Shown here in pieces: positions 1 to 6,023 of a DNA stretch of 6,182 nt. Under the pieces are notes generated by a model that searched no databases, was not told the origin of the DNA, and saw only the letters and a list, made by a program, of their open reading frames with translations. Position numbers and translations under genes: made by a program. The stretch spans positions 1-6,182 of the forward strand of contig DAOUUR010000157.1 of the NCBI GenBank assembly GCA_030668045.1, written 5' to 3'. Position 1 is the first letter of the stretch; each line of letters opens with the position of its first letter. This stretch comes from a bacterium. GTDB lineage: Bacteria; Zixibacteria; MSB-5A5; GN15; FEB-12.

Positions 1-1037
1 CCAGTAATGAAGCAACAACCGTCGGCGCTGGCTCCAACCTGAGCAATAGCCTGGCTCACACTTCAACGGTAACGCACGGTCGGTCACGCAGCACTCACAT
101 GACGTTCTCGCATGGTTTCGACAAAAGCTCCACCGAAAGCGGGGGGACTCTGTCGGAAACACAGCTCAACACATTCATTGGCGAGTATTCTCGTCCCGGT
201 CGAAAACTGAACCACAAACTGGACGTCAAAGTAATAGGTTCTTTCCAGAGTGATAGCAAGAACCAGAGTATAAAACAGTATATGGCCGATGCCACCAATC
301 GGATTGCACTCAGCTGGCTGAATTTCGACCTGAAGCCTGAGAATCAGACAAAATACACTATCAGTCAGCAGGTTGTCCCTGATACACCCGACAAGACGCT
401 CAAGACGCTGGAATCACGTTTCTCCATCAACGGGAGAAGAGATCACCTGGGCCCGCTAGAGGCAGTCATGATCTCAGGTGAGCTGGACTATCGGAAAGTT
501 TCCGAATCGATACGGACTGACGTTACCAAGAGATACAAATTAAACTTCGGCTTTGCCAGAGCATTTGGCTCTCGCTGGAGATTCGGATTTTCAACTAACC
601 AGCGCTGGGAGACGTTCGGAGGGACAGTTTCAACACCGGGAGTGAGCGGGACACAGAAGGCTCCAAGTAAACCCAGCAAGCATACCTCCGGATACAATTT
701 CAGTCTAGGGGCGCAACCTTTCGGCGACGCTTTGGTAAACATCACCTATGGCTTGACGCCGAGCAGCAATTCAAAGATTCAGAAGATTAGCGCTTTGGTG
801 AAATGGACGCTGCCCCTGATCAATGCTCCCATGGAGCACAAGTTCTCCAAGGAGCTTAGAGATCTATCGGCGCTTCCCACTCAATCGCAGACCGATATGG
901 AAACGAAAGTACGTTTCAAGTACCGGCAGATCATTCTGTCGTTTGTTCATAAGTTTGCACAGGAGGACCTTCTGACCAACACTTTCGACTACCACGAAAT
1001 CAAGGTTGTGTTGTCCAGAGCGTTCATGGTGTTTTGA
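1..1037 (+). CDS. Outer-membrane beta-barrel (porin-like) protein of a cytochrome conduit cluster, 5'-truncated
   Basis: The frame is open from base 3 through the stop at 1035-1037, giving 344 visible codons with no start before the window edge. The Met codon at 99 is therefore internal, not the start. The visible part contains no cysteine and no heme motif. It is rich in alternating polar/hydrophobic, aromatic-bearing segments typical of transmembrane beta-strands, for example YKLNFGFARAFGSRWRFGF, SGYNFSLGAQPF, ALVNITYGL, ISALVKWTLP and RQIILSFVHKF. The last strand, EIKVVLSRAFMVF, ends in Phe, as expected of the C-terminal beta-signal read by the BAM machinery. Its position directly before an NHL propeller and multiheme cytochromes suggests it is the outer-membrane channel of a porin-cytochrome conduit, analogous in role to MtrB or the Geobacter Omb/Ext proteins; membership of any of those families cannot be claimed from sequence reading alone. 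It could instead be a structural barrel without a cytochrome plug. The barrel call is fairly secure; the conduit role is inferred from context. Confidence 0.72.
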   Translation, partial: SNEATTVGAGSNLSNSLAHTSTVTHGRSRSTHMTFSHGFDKSSTESGGTLSETQLNTFIGEYSRPGRKLNHKLDVKVIGSFQSDSKNQSIKQYMADATNRIALSWLNFDLKPENQTKYTISQQVVPDTPDKTLKTLESRFSINGRRDHLGPLEAVMISGELDYRKVSESIRTDVTKRYKLNFGFARAFGSRWRFGFSTNQRWETFGGTVSTPGVSGTQKAPSKPSKHTSGYNFSLGAQPFGDALVNITYGLTPSSNSKIQKISALVKWTLPLINAPMEHKFSKELRDLSALPTQSQTDMETKVRFKYRQIILSFVHKFAQEDLLTNTFDYHEIKVVLSRAFMVF

Positions 1038-1040
1038 TTC

Positions 1041-2027
1041 ATGACTAAAGCATCTGCCATAGCGATTTTATTGATGATGGTATTCACAGCGCAGAGCGTT
1101 CCGGCCAATAACCTGGTGTGGCCACCGCCGCCAGACGAAGGCCGCATTGAATATGTCGGCGAGATCGACTGCGGTGATCTTTCGATCAAAACCGGCTTTT
1201 TCGGAAAACTGGGCCGCCTGTTTGGCGGCAAGTCCGCTTCTGAAGAAGTATCGTTGCCCTTTGACCTGGTAGTCTCAGGCAGCAAGATGTATCTCGTCTG
1301 CCAGAACATTCCCGCCTTAATCGAAATTGATCGGGACAAGAACGAGTTCGTATTCATTACCGACAAGAAGCATCCATTTCAATATCCGATATCGCTCTGT
1401 CATGATGATGCCGGGACAATCTACGTGACCGACGGTGAGGCCGGAGTTGTCTATCGATACCAGAACGAAAAACTGGCTCCCCTTATCTCGGAGGGACTGA
1501 ATCGACCGACCGGTATAGCTGCCTTGCCGGGCAAAGATCGCCTTCTGGTGATCGACACCGGTGATCAGGCGATGAAGATTTTTGACCTGAACGGAAATCT
1601 CATCAGGACGATCAGCGATGACTCGACCAGAGCGCAGAGGTTCAACTATCCGACGTTTGCGGCAGCCACAACCAACAACCAGATACTCGTCAACGACGCC
1701 CTCAATTTCGAGATCAAACGATTTGATGCCGAAGGCAATTATCTTGGCTCTTTCGGGCAAGAGGGCGAAGGGCCGGGCACGTTCTCGCGTCCTAAAGGAG
1801 TGGCCACCGACAGTGACTCTCACATCTATGTAGTCGACAATCTTTTTGACAACGTTCAAGTCTTCGACCAAACCGGTCAGATACTGCTTGCTATTGGAGC
1901 ACGCGGACAGAACCGCGGAGAGTTCTGGTCACCGGCAGGGATCGACATTGAAAATGACACTGTATATATTGCTGATACATTCAACAATCGTATTCAGATA
2001 CTCCATTACCTGAAGGAAAAACCATGA
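1041..2027 (+). CDS. Exported six-bladed NHL-repeat beta-propeller protein
   Basis: This 328-residue protein starts with a Sec signal peptide: basic start, hydrophobic residues 5-17, probable cleavage after VPA at 22. The mature N-terminus is marked by a proline run (VWPPPPDEGRIEYVGEI, 26-42). A short basic/aromatic segment (FFGKLGRLFGG, 53-63) precedes the first blade. Six repeated strand signatures follow: ALIEIDRDK (~92-100), GVVYRYQNE (~135-143), AMKIFDLNG (~177-185), EIKRFDAEG (~224-232), NVQVFDQTG (~271-279) and RIQILHYL (~317-324). Each is preceded by a P-x-G/IYVVD/VYIAD-type NHL turn. This is a complete six-bladed propeller with no recognisable enzymatic motif, so a binding or scaffold role is likely. 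From memory, proteins with a WPPPP-type N-terminus plus NHL repeats recur beside paired-CXXCH cytochromes in Geobacter-like bacteria. The ATG lies 3 bp after the barrel stop without a clear Shine-Dalgarno, suggesting coupled translation. The fold is confident; the function is unknown. Confidence 0.88.
   Translation: MTKASAIAILLMMVFTAQSVPANNLVWPPPPDEGRIEYVGEIDCGDLSIKTGFFGKLGRLFGGKSASEEVSLPFDLVVSGSKMYLVCQNIPALIEIDRDKNEFVFITDKKHPFQYPISLCHDDAGTIYVTDGEAGVVYRYQNEKLAPLISEGLNRPTGIAALPGKDRLLVIDTGDQAMKIFDLNGNLIRTISDDSTRAQRFNYPTFAAATTNNQILVNDALNFEIKRFDAEGNYLGSFGQEGEGPGTFSRPKGVATDSDSHIYVVDNLFDNVQVFDQTGQILLAIGARGQNRGEFWSPAGIDIENDTVYIADTFNNRIQILHYLKEKP
2013..2027 (+). promoter_or_regulatory. Ribosome binding site and ATGA stop/start overlap
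   Basis: AAGGA at 2013-2017 lies 6 bp before ATG 2024, and the ATG overlaps the TGA that ends the NHL propeller gene. This fixes the tetraheme start and indicates translational coupling of the two genes. Confidence 0.75.
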
Positions 2028-2680
2028 AGCGGTTTTCTGTGGTCATAGCAACCGCGCTACTTGCTGTTTCGGTTGGTAATAGCGCCGAGGTCAAACGCGG
2101 TTCGATTTTTGGCAGCAAGCACAATCTGTCTGTATCCGGAAGCGGCGAGATAAAATCATCCAGCGAAACCGGCGTTTGTATTTTCTGCCATTCATCGCAC
2201 AACACATCAAGTGATGGGCCGTTGTGGAACCATCAAACCACCGTGCCCGGAAAATTCAAGACATACGAACGCTCGACGATGGATTCCAAACCCGAACAGC
2301 CCAACGGAGCAACAAAGCTCTGTCTTTCCTGTCACGACGGCACTATCGCGGTGGGAGCTATCAGGGGGTTGACAACGCCGTTACCAATGCAAAACGTTGG
2401 CATCTCAGGTGAGATACCACAGGAGCGCAGAAGTCACATTGGCACCGATCTGACCGGTACCCACCCGGTATCGATCAAGTTTCAACCGTTGATGGCCGCC
2501 GCCGACCAACATCTGCGCTGGCCACCATTTGACCCGGAGAAGAAGGTCGGGCTTGATGCCAACGGCTATGTTCAATGCACATCGTGCCACGACCCGCATA
2601 ACAACGCAAGATCGGATAAGTATCCGTTTTGGAATAAATCGAGCTTTGATGATGTATGCAACGTTTGCCACAAATATTGA
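2024..2680 (+). CDS. Tetraheme c-type cytochrome, paired-CXXCH family
   Basis: This 218-residue exported cytochrome has a signal peptide (MKRFSVVIATALLAVSVGNS, cleavage near 20/21). Four heme-attachment motifs are visible: CIFCH (52-56), CLSCH (100-104), CTSCH (185-189) and CNVCH (212-216). The first and third are followed by a second His at +3 (CHSSH, CHDPH) while the second and fourth are not, the alternation expected of two paired-CXXCH units. Seven further histidines (33, 59, 70, 138, 147, 163, 192) can supply the sixth ligands of bis-His hemes, including one in a GTHPVS motif. The product should mature in the periplasm by heme ligation and carry electrons, either there or outside the cell. 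Its ATG overlaps the preceding TGA (ATGA), with AAGGA 6 bp upstream, so it is translationally coupled to the NHL gene. The C-terminus stops two residues after the last heme motif. Its physiological partner is not visible from sequence. Confidence 0.93.
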   Translation: MKRFSVVIATALLAVSVGNSAEVKRGSIFGSKHNLSVSGSGEIKSSSETGVCIFCHSSHNTSSDGPLWNHQTTVPGKFKTYERSTMDSKPEQPNGATKLCLSCHDGTIAVGAIRGLTTPLPMQNVGISGEIPQERRSHIGTDLTGTHPVSIKFQPLMAAADQHLRWPPFDPEKKVGLDANGYVQCTSCHDPHNNARSDKYPFWNKSSFDDVCNVCHKY

Positions 2681-2685
2681 GGCGG
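2679..2685 (+). promoter_or_regulatory. Ribosome binding site of the octaheme cytochrome
   Basis: GAGGCGG begins inside the TGA stop of the tetraheme gene. The GAGG core is 7 bp from ATG 2690 and 10 bp from the tandem ATG 2693, favouring the first. Confidence 0.5.
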
Positions 2686-2689
2686 TATC

Positions 2690-3754
2690 ATGATGAATAG
2701 GAAACTACAGATAACCGCACTACTGTTGATTGTTGGATTCTTCTCGCGCACCGAAGGCCACGTTGACAATCCATACCTTCCCGAAGGTTGTGGTTCCTGC
2801 CATGTCGGTCACGGCATCGCCCAGCAACCGATGCTTGAGGCGGCCGAAGAAGAGTTCTGTTATCAATGTCATGGTTCGGAAGGGGCGCAGTCAAAGATGC
2901 AATCTGCGGGCCGTCTGGCTGGCGGAATTGAGCTTGCCAATATCGAACGCGAATTCGCAAAACCGTACCGCCATCCGGTTGTAGAGGGATTCGGACATTC
3001 GCCCACAGAAAAACTACCTTCAGCAACCGGCGCCTCAGCTTCGCACGCCGAGTGCGTTGACTGCCACAATCCGCATCAACGCATCACAGTGGCAGCCACC
3101 AAAGTGTATGATGTCGCGGGTTACAGCCTAGCCGGACAGTATACCGAGAAAGCGACCAACGAATATGAGATTTGCCTCAAGTGCCACGCCGGTAATTTCC
3201 TACTGGATGAACCCACCAAGAATCTCAGACGTCAATTCTCGCTGACTGTTCGCTCCCAGCACCCGGTCACAAAAGTCTCCGTTGGTACCAAGTCTCCCAG
3301 CCTTACCATGACCCTCGGCGCCGAGCCAACAATGAAGTGTTCCGACTGCCACACCGGTGACGGCCCCAATGCACCACGCGGTCCCCACGGGTCCAATTTC
3401 CGCTACCTCTTGAGTGGCAATTACGAAACCGGTATCTATGTGGACGAGAATCCACTCGCGTACCAGTTCTGCTACTCGTGCCACGACCGCTCCAGCATTC
3501 TCAACAACGAAAGTTTCCCCCTGCACCAACAACACCTTCTCGGCAATCCCGAGAAGAACATAAAAGGAACATCCTGCTTCACCTGCCACGCGTCACATGG
3601 TTCCCAGAACTATCCACACCTGATTCGATTCAACCCCGATGCCGTTGATCGCGGCAAATCGACAGGGCGACTTGACTACATCTCCAACGGTGACGGAAGT
3701 GGACAGTGCTATCTGATGTGTCACGGTCATGAACATCGACCGGGAAGGTATTAA
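2690..3754 (+). CDS. Octaheme c-type cytochrome, paired-CXXCH family (seven CXXCH plus one CX3CH)
   Basis: This 354-residue exported cytochrome has a signal peptide (hydrophobic 8-18, possible cleavage after TEG at 23, which would leave His24 at the mature N-terminus). Heme motifs are CGSCH (34), CYQCH (57), CVDCH (122), CLKCH (162), CSDCH (217), CYSCH (261), CFTCH (296) and the unusual CYLMCH (340-345), with three residues between the cysteines. They fall into four pairs; pairs one, two and four begin with CxxCHxxH. About 14 non-motif histidines are available as distal ligands, among them YRHPV (95), SQHPV (191), GPHGS (233) and HQQH (279/282). The His-rich end GHEHRPGRY follows the eighth motif. 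Two tandem ATGs (2690, 2693) follow GAGGCGG at 2679-2685; the first is used here. The gap to the tetraheme gene is 9 bp. It could act as an outer-membrane or extracellular electron carrier. Eight hemes recall OmcZ only in number; I see no clear sequence similarity to it. Confidence 0.92.
   Translation: MMNRKLQITALLLIVGFFSRTEGHVDNPYLPEGCGSCHVGHGIAQQPMLEAAEEEFCYQCHGSEGAQSKMQSAGRLAGGIELANIEREFAKPYRHPVVEGFGHSPTEKLPSATGASASHAECVDCHNPHQRITVAATKVYDVAGYSLAGQYTEKATNEYEICLKCHAGNFLLDEPTKNLRRQFSLTVRSQHPVTKVSVGTKSPSLTMTLGAEPTMKCSDCHTGDGPNAPRGPHGSNFRYLLSGNYETGIYVDENPLAYQFCYSCHDRSSILNNESFPLHQQHLLGNPEKNIKGTSCFTCHASHGSQNYPHLIRFNPDAVDRGKSTGRLDYISNGDGSGQCYLMCHGHEHRPGRY
3707..3724 (+). other. Non-canonical CX3CH heme-attachment motif
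   Basis: The codons tgc-tat-ctg-atg-tgt-cac encode CYLMCH, the last of eight heme motifs in the octaheme cytochrome, preceded by GDGSGQ and followed by GHEH. It occupies the exact place where the fourth CXXCH pair needs its second member (44 residues after CFTCH, the same spacing as pair three). That position argues for a real heme site with an extra residue rather than chance. Confidence 0.7.
3743..3748 (+). promoter_or_regulatory. Probable ribosome binding site of the T9SS-tailed propeller
   Basis: GGAAGG lies within the last codons of the octaheme gene, 11 bp before ATG 3760. It is a strong core at a somewhat long spacing. Confidence 0.45.
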
Positions 3755-3759
3755 GTATC

Positions 3760-5292
3760 ATGCGAAGCACATTGAAGCCAAATAGTCTCTCAAGGTTACT
3801 GATCAAGACCACCATTGTCGTGGCCATCATGGTCGTCGGTTGTCTTGCTGTCAGTGTTGAGTATGTCGGTTCTATCAACGACGGTTTGTTTGCGCCAACA
3901 TCTCTGACCGTTGGTGACGGACAACTGGCCGTACTGGAGCCGTATGCTCATCAACTCAAAGTCTATTCTGCCGACGGACTGATGCGGCATGAAGTCAACC
4001 TGACCGGTGATGCCTCTGGCCTTCAGCAAATTGGAGAGGATCGCTATCTCTTTTGCGACCGAGAACGCAAACAAATTATCGAAATAGATCTCACTTTCGA
4101 CACCCAGCGTGATTTCCTGCCGGGCACGGGCACCTTTACCGATCCAGTCGATATCTGCGTGACCGCCAATCGCATTCTGGTTCTTGATGCCGGCAGTAAC
4201 GACGTTGTCATCTTTGATCGAGCCGGTACATTACAAAAACGTTTTGACATAGTTGATGACAACAGCCAGACGATCCGCTCTGCTACCAGTCTCGCCTGTG
4301 ACGAATTACACGGCATGGTCTATGTGTTGGATCAGATCAGCTCGACTATTCATGTCTACAACCTCACTGGCCAACACAAAAACTCTTTTGGATCATACGG
4401 TGCCGCTGATGCTCAGATTACGCGCGGCGGTAAGATCATCTGCGGGCAGGATCAACTCATCTTTGTCTCTGACCGTTACCAGAGCCGGATCGCTGTTTTC
4501 TCGTCCGACGGTGAGTTTGTTGTCAATATCGACTTGACCAACAACGCCAATTACAATCTGGCTATTCCGACCGGGCTGGCTATTGATCGTACCGGTCTGT
4601 TGTATGTTGCCTCGACCGAGTCGGCGATGATCCACATTTTCCACGTGCAGAAGCAGGCAGGCTCCGCCGGTTCCTATTATGTCAGTCAGGTTTATCCGCA
4701 ACCATTTGACACCGTAGCAGTCACCGCCACAAAACTAATCGCCGAGGTGGAATCAACCGGCGATCTGGGAGTGGCAACCGGTGTTGACTTTGAACTTTAT
4801 CTCGACGGTGATCTTAACCATGCCGTTGAATTTGCTGTAAACAGACCGGTCACACCCCATTCGGATGACAACACCCGGGCAGTTGTCTCCGAATGGCTGA
4901 TCGGTGAAACCCTTGCCGGTGAAACGATGTACCAATGGCGGGTCAGACCGCGAACAGAAGAGAACATCGGCGACTGGTCGGCCTTCCGTGCATTCTACAC
5001 CGCCTCTCTCCCACACACTTTCCATCTGGAACAAAACTACCCCAACCCGTTTAATCCGGAAACACTCATCGGTTTCTCTCTGCCGAGTACCACCCATGTT
5101 GACCTGATAATTCACAACTTGATGGGCCAGCAGGTGCGATCACTCAAATCCGAAACCTACCCGGCAGGACACCACCAGGTCGTCTGGGACGGTGCCACCG
5201 ATGCCGGAGTCAAAGCCGCCAGCGGAGTATACTTCTATCGCCTCACTGCCGGCAAGTTGAGTCAAACCAGAAAAATGGTGCTCTTGAAATAG
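3760..5292 (+). CDS. Six-bladed beta-propeller with Ig/FnIII-like domain and T9SS C-terminal sorting domain
   Basis: This 510-residue protein has a long N-terminal basic region and a hydrophobic export signal (14-32). Cleavage could be by signal peptidase I after AVS (30-32), or by lipoprotein signal peptidase at VVGC (Cys28). Six strand signatures form an NHL-like propeller: HQLKVYSADG (64-73), QIIEIDLTF (105-113), DVVIFDRAG (148-156), TIHVYNLTG (196-204), RIAVFSSDG (243-251) and MIHIFHVQ (290-297). Residues ~305-415 resemble an Ig/FnIII-type domain (YQWRVRPRTEENIGDWSAFR). Residues ~422-510 are a T9SS type A sorting domain: QNYPNPFNP (425-433), the HNLMGQQVRSL strand, VVWDG (474-478), ASGVYFYRLTAG (487-498), RKMVLLK end. 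T9SS cargo is secreted and normally anchored on or released from the cell surface after tail removal. There is no CXXCH and no enzymatic motif. The gene sits 5 bp after the octaheme cytochrome and 7 bp before the pentaheme one, implying a surface scaffold or cytochrome-docking role (inference). Confidence 0.88.
   Translation: MRSTLKPNSLSRLLIKTTIVVAIMVVGCLAVSVEYVGSINDGLFAPTSLTVGDGQLAVLEPYAHQLKVYSADGLMRHEVNLTGDASGLQQIGEDRYLFCDRERKQIIEIDLTFDTQRDFLPGTGTFTDPVDICVTANRILVLDAGSNDVVIFDRAGTLQKRFDIVDDNSQTIRSATSLACDELHGMVYVLDQISSTIHVYNLTGQHKNSFGSYGAADAQITRGGKIICGQDQLIFVSDRYQSRIAVFSSDGEFVVNIDLTNNANYNLAIPTGLAIDRTGLLYVASTESAMIHIFHVQKQAGSAGSYYVSQVYPQPFDTVAVTATKLIAEVESTGDLGVATGVDFELYLDGDLNHAVEFAVNRPVTPHSDDNTRAVVSEWLIGETLAGETMYQWRVRPRTEENIGDWSAFRAFYTASLPHTFHLEQNYPNPFNPETLIGFSLPSTTHVDLIIHNLMGQQVRSLKSETYPAGHHQVVWDGATDAGVKAASGVYFYRLTAGKLSQTRKMVLLK
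4672..5004 (+). other. Ig/FnIII-like domain region of the T9SS-tailed propeller
   Basis: Residues about 305-415 lie between the propeller and the sorting tail. The segment has beta-rich spacing, a D-x-x-x-x-Y-L-D-G-D strand pair (DFELYLDGD, 343-351) and the typical late FnIII/Ig-like pattern YQWRVRP...WSAFRAFYT (391-414). Such domains commonly link catalytic or binding domains to T9SS tails. The boundaries are approximate. Confidence 0.55.
5023..5289 (+). other. T9SS type A C-terminal sorting domain (Por secretion tail)
   Basis: Residues about 422-510 match the widespread near-consensus tail: LEQNYPNPFNPETLIGFSLP, then a hydrophobic strand and MGQQVRSL, AGHHQVVWDG, GVKAASGVYFYRL and a terminal RKMVLLK. 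This fold resembles FlgD-Ig and serves as the export signal of the type IX system, found in Bacteroidota and many FCB-allied candidate phyla. Its presence is the strongest lineage clue in the window. Confidence 0.93.
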
Positions 5293-5299
5293 TGGTGAT

Positions 5300-6007
5300 A
5301 TGATGATTCGAAAAATAGCGTTACTGATGATGGCCCTCCCCCTGTTATGGCAGAGTGCGAGCGCTGCCGATGATCCCCACGGCACAGCCAACTCAGTCGA
5401 GTGCGCACAATGCCACATTTCGCATTCAACTCTCGGCGACATACTGATCAACTCGACCGACTCACTGGTTGCAACTCTTTGTCTGTCGTGCCATTCACCG
5501 GGCGGCTGGGTACCTATGAGCAAGACGCTGTCGTCGTCACAGCAGGCCATTCCGGGAACAAGCGGCACGTCCCATTCGTGGAACGTGAATTACAACAACG
5601 CCGATGCCGGCGCCGGTCTGCCGCAGTCAACGGCCCTGTTGGAACACTTGTCAGCCGATAGCTCAATCACCTGCGGAACGTGTCATGATCCGCACAGCAA
5701 CACTAATTCACCCTTCCTGCGGCTGGACAACTCCGCCAACCTACTCTGTCTCGACTGTCATGATAGCTGGGCCACCAGCTCCGCGAAGAGCTACACCGGC
5801 AGTCCGATGTCACACCCGACCGGAGTTGCTCTGCCTTCCGGCGATGGCTGGCACAACCCGCCGCTTGACACCGATGGCAACCCGCAACCGTCGGACGGCA
5901 ACACTACCAATGACTTTGTGCTCGGCACCGGCGGCAACGTAGGCTGTACCGCGTGTCATGGAATACATTACTCCGATTCCAATTCTGGAACGGTTGATGG
6001 ACCATAA
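5300..6007 (+). CDS. Pentaheme c-type cytochrome, paired-CXXCH family
   Basis: This 235-residue exported cytochrome has a clear signal peptide (hydrophobic 6-17, ASA cleavage after residue 22). Heme motifs are CAQCH (35), CLSCH (61), CGTCH (125), CLDCH (150) and CTACH (216). Motifs one, three and five carry a second His at +3 (CHISH, CHDPH, CHGIH); two and four do not. This makes two complete pairs plus an unpaired first half, and the gene stops 15 residues after it. Eight other histidines (27, 42, 92, 116, 132, 172, 185, 223) can serve as distal ligands, including GTSHSWN and MSHPTG. The segment between hemes four and five is Gly/Asn/Asp/Thr/Ser-rich and probably loop-like. Tandem ATGs lie at 5300 and 5303, 7 bp after the propeller stop, with only a weak purine run (gtggtg) ahead. 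High heme density and extracellular-type composition fit an external electron carrier, possibly a filament subunit, but polymerisation is speculation. Confidence 0.92.
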   Translation: MMIRKIALLMMALPLLWQSASAADDPHGTANSVECAQCHISHSTLGDILINSTDSLVATLCLSCHSPGGWVPMSKTLSSSQQAIPGTSGTSHSWNVNYNNADAGAGLPQSTALLEHLSADSSITCGTCHDPHSNTNSPFLRLDNSANLLCLDCHDSWATSSAKSYTGSPMSHPTGVALPSGDGWHNPPLDTDGNPQPSDGNTTNDFVLGTGGNVGCTACHGIHYSDSNSGTVDGP

Positions 6008-6012
6008 AGAGG
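6008..6012 (+). promoter_or_regulatory. Probable ribosome binding site of the last, truncated gene
   Basis: The GAGG core at 6009-6012 (AAAGAGG context) follows the pentaheme stop immediately. Its best-spaced ATG (6019) opens only a three-codon frame, so it more likely serves ATG 6024. Confidence 0.4.
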
Positions 6013-6023
6013 ATTTATATGAT

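Noticed and set aside
99..1037. Met codon at 99 as the start of the barrel gene
   Set aside because: The same frame is open back to base 3 with compatible Ser/Thr-rich sequence, there is no ribosome site before 99, and a signal peptide is missing there.
1317..1871. 184-codon open frame on the minus strand
   Set aside because: It lies wholly inside the NHL propeller gene on the opposite strand, has no recognisable domain, and the plus-strand protein is clearly real.
2572..3069. Overlapping minus-strand and alternative plus-frame ORFs around the tetraheme/octaheme junction
   Set aside because: All are shadows of the two cytochrome genes, which have signal peptides and ordered heme motifs.
3200..3589. 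129-codon open frame on the minus strand
   Set aside because: It is antisense to the octaheme cytochrome; its composition simply mirrors the heme-motif codons and no ribosome site or family is evident.
2024..3754. CXXC pairs as zinc-binding sites
   Set aside because: Nearly every pair is followed directly by His, and the proteins have signal peptides, so c-type heme attachment is the better explanation.
2690..3754. Identification of the octaheme protein as OmcZ
   Set aside because: Only the heme number agrees; the long CX14CH motif typical of OmcZ is not present and I see no other similarity.
5140..5568. 142-codon open frame on the minus strand
   Set aside because: It spans the antisense of the sorting tail and the start of the pentaheme gene, both well supported on the plus strand.
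6008..6023. Terminator after the pentaheme gene
   Set aside because: The short gap holds no inverted repeat followed by a T-run, and a new reading frame with a ribosome site starts at once.
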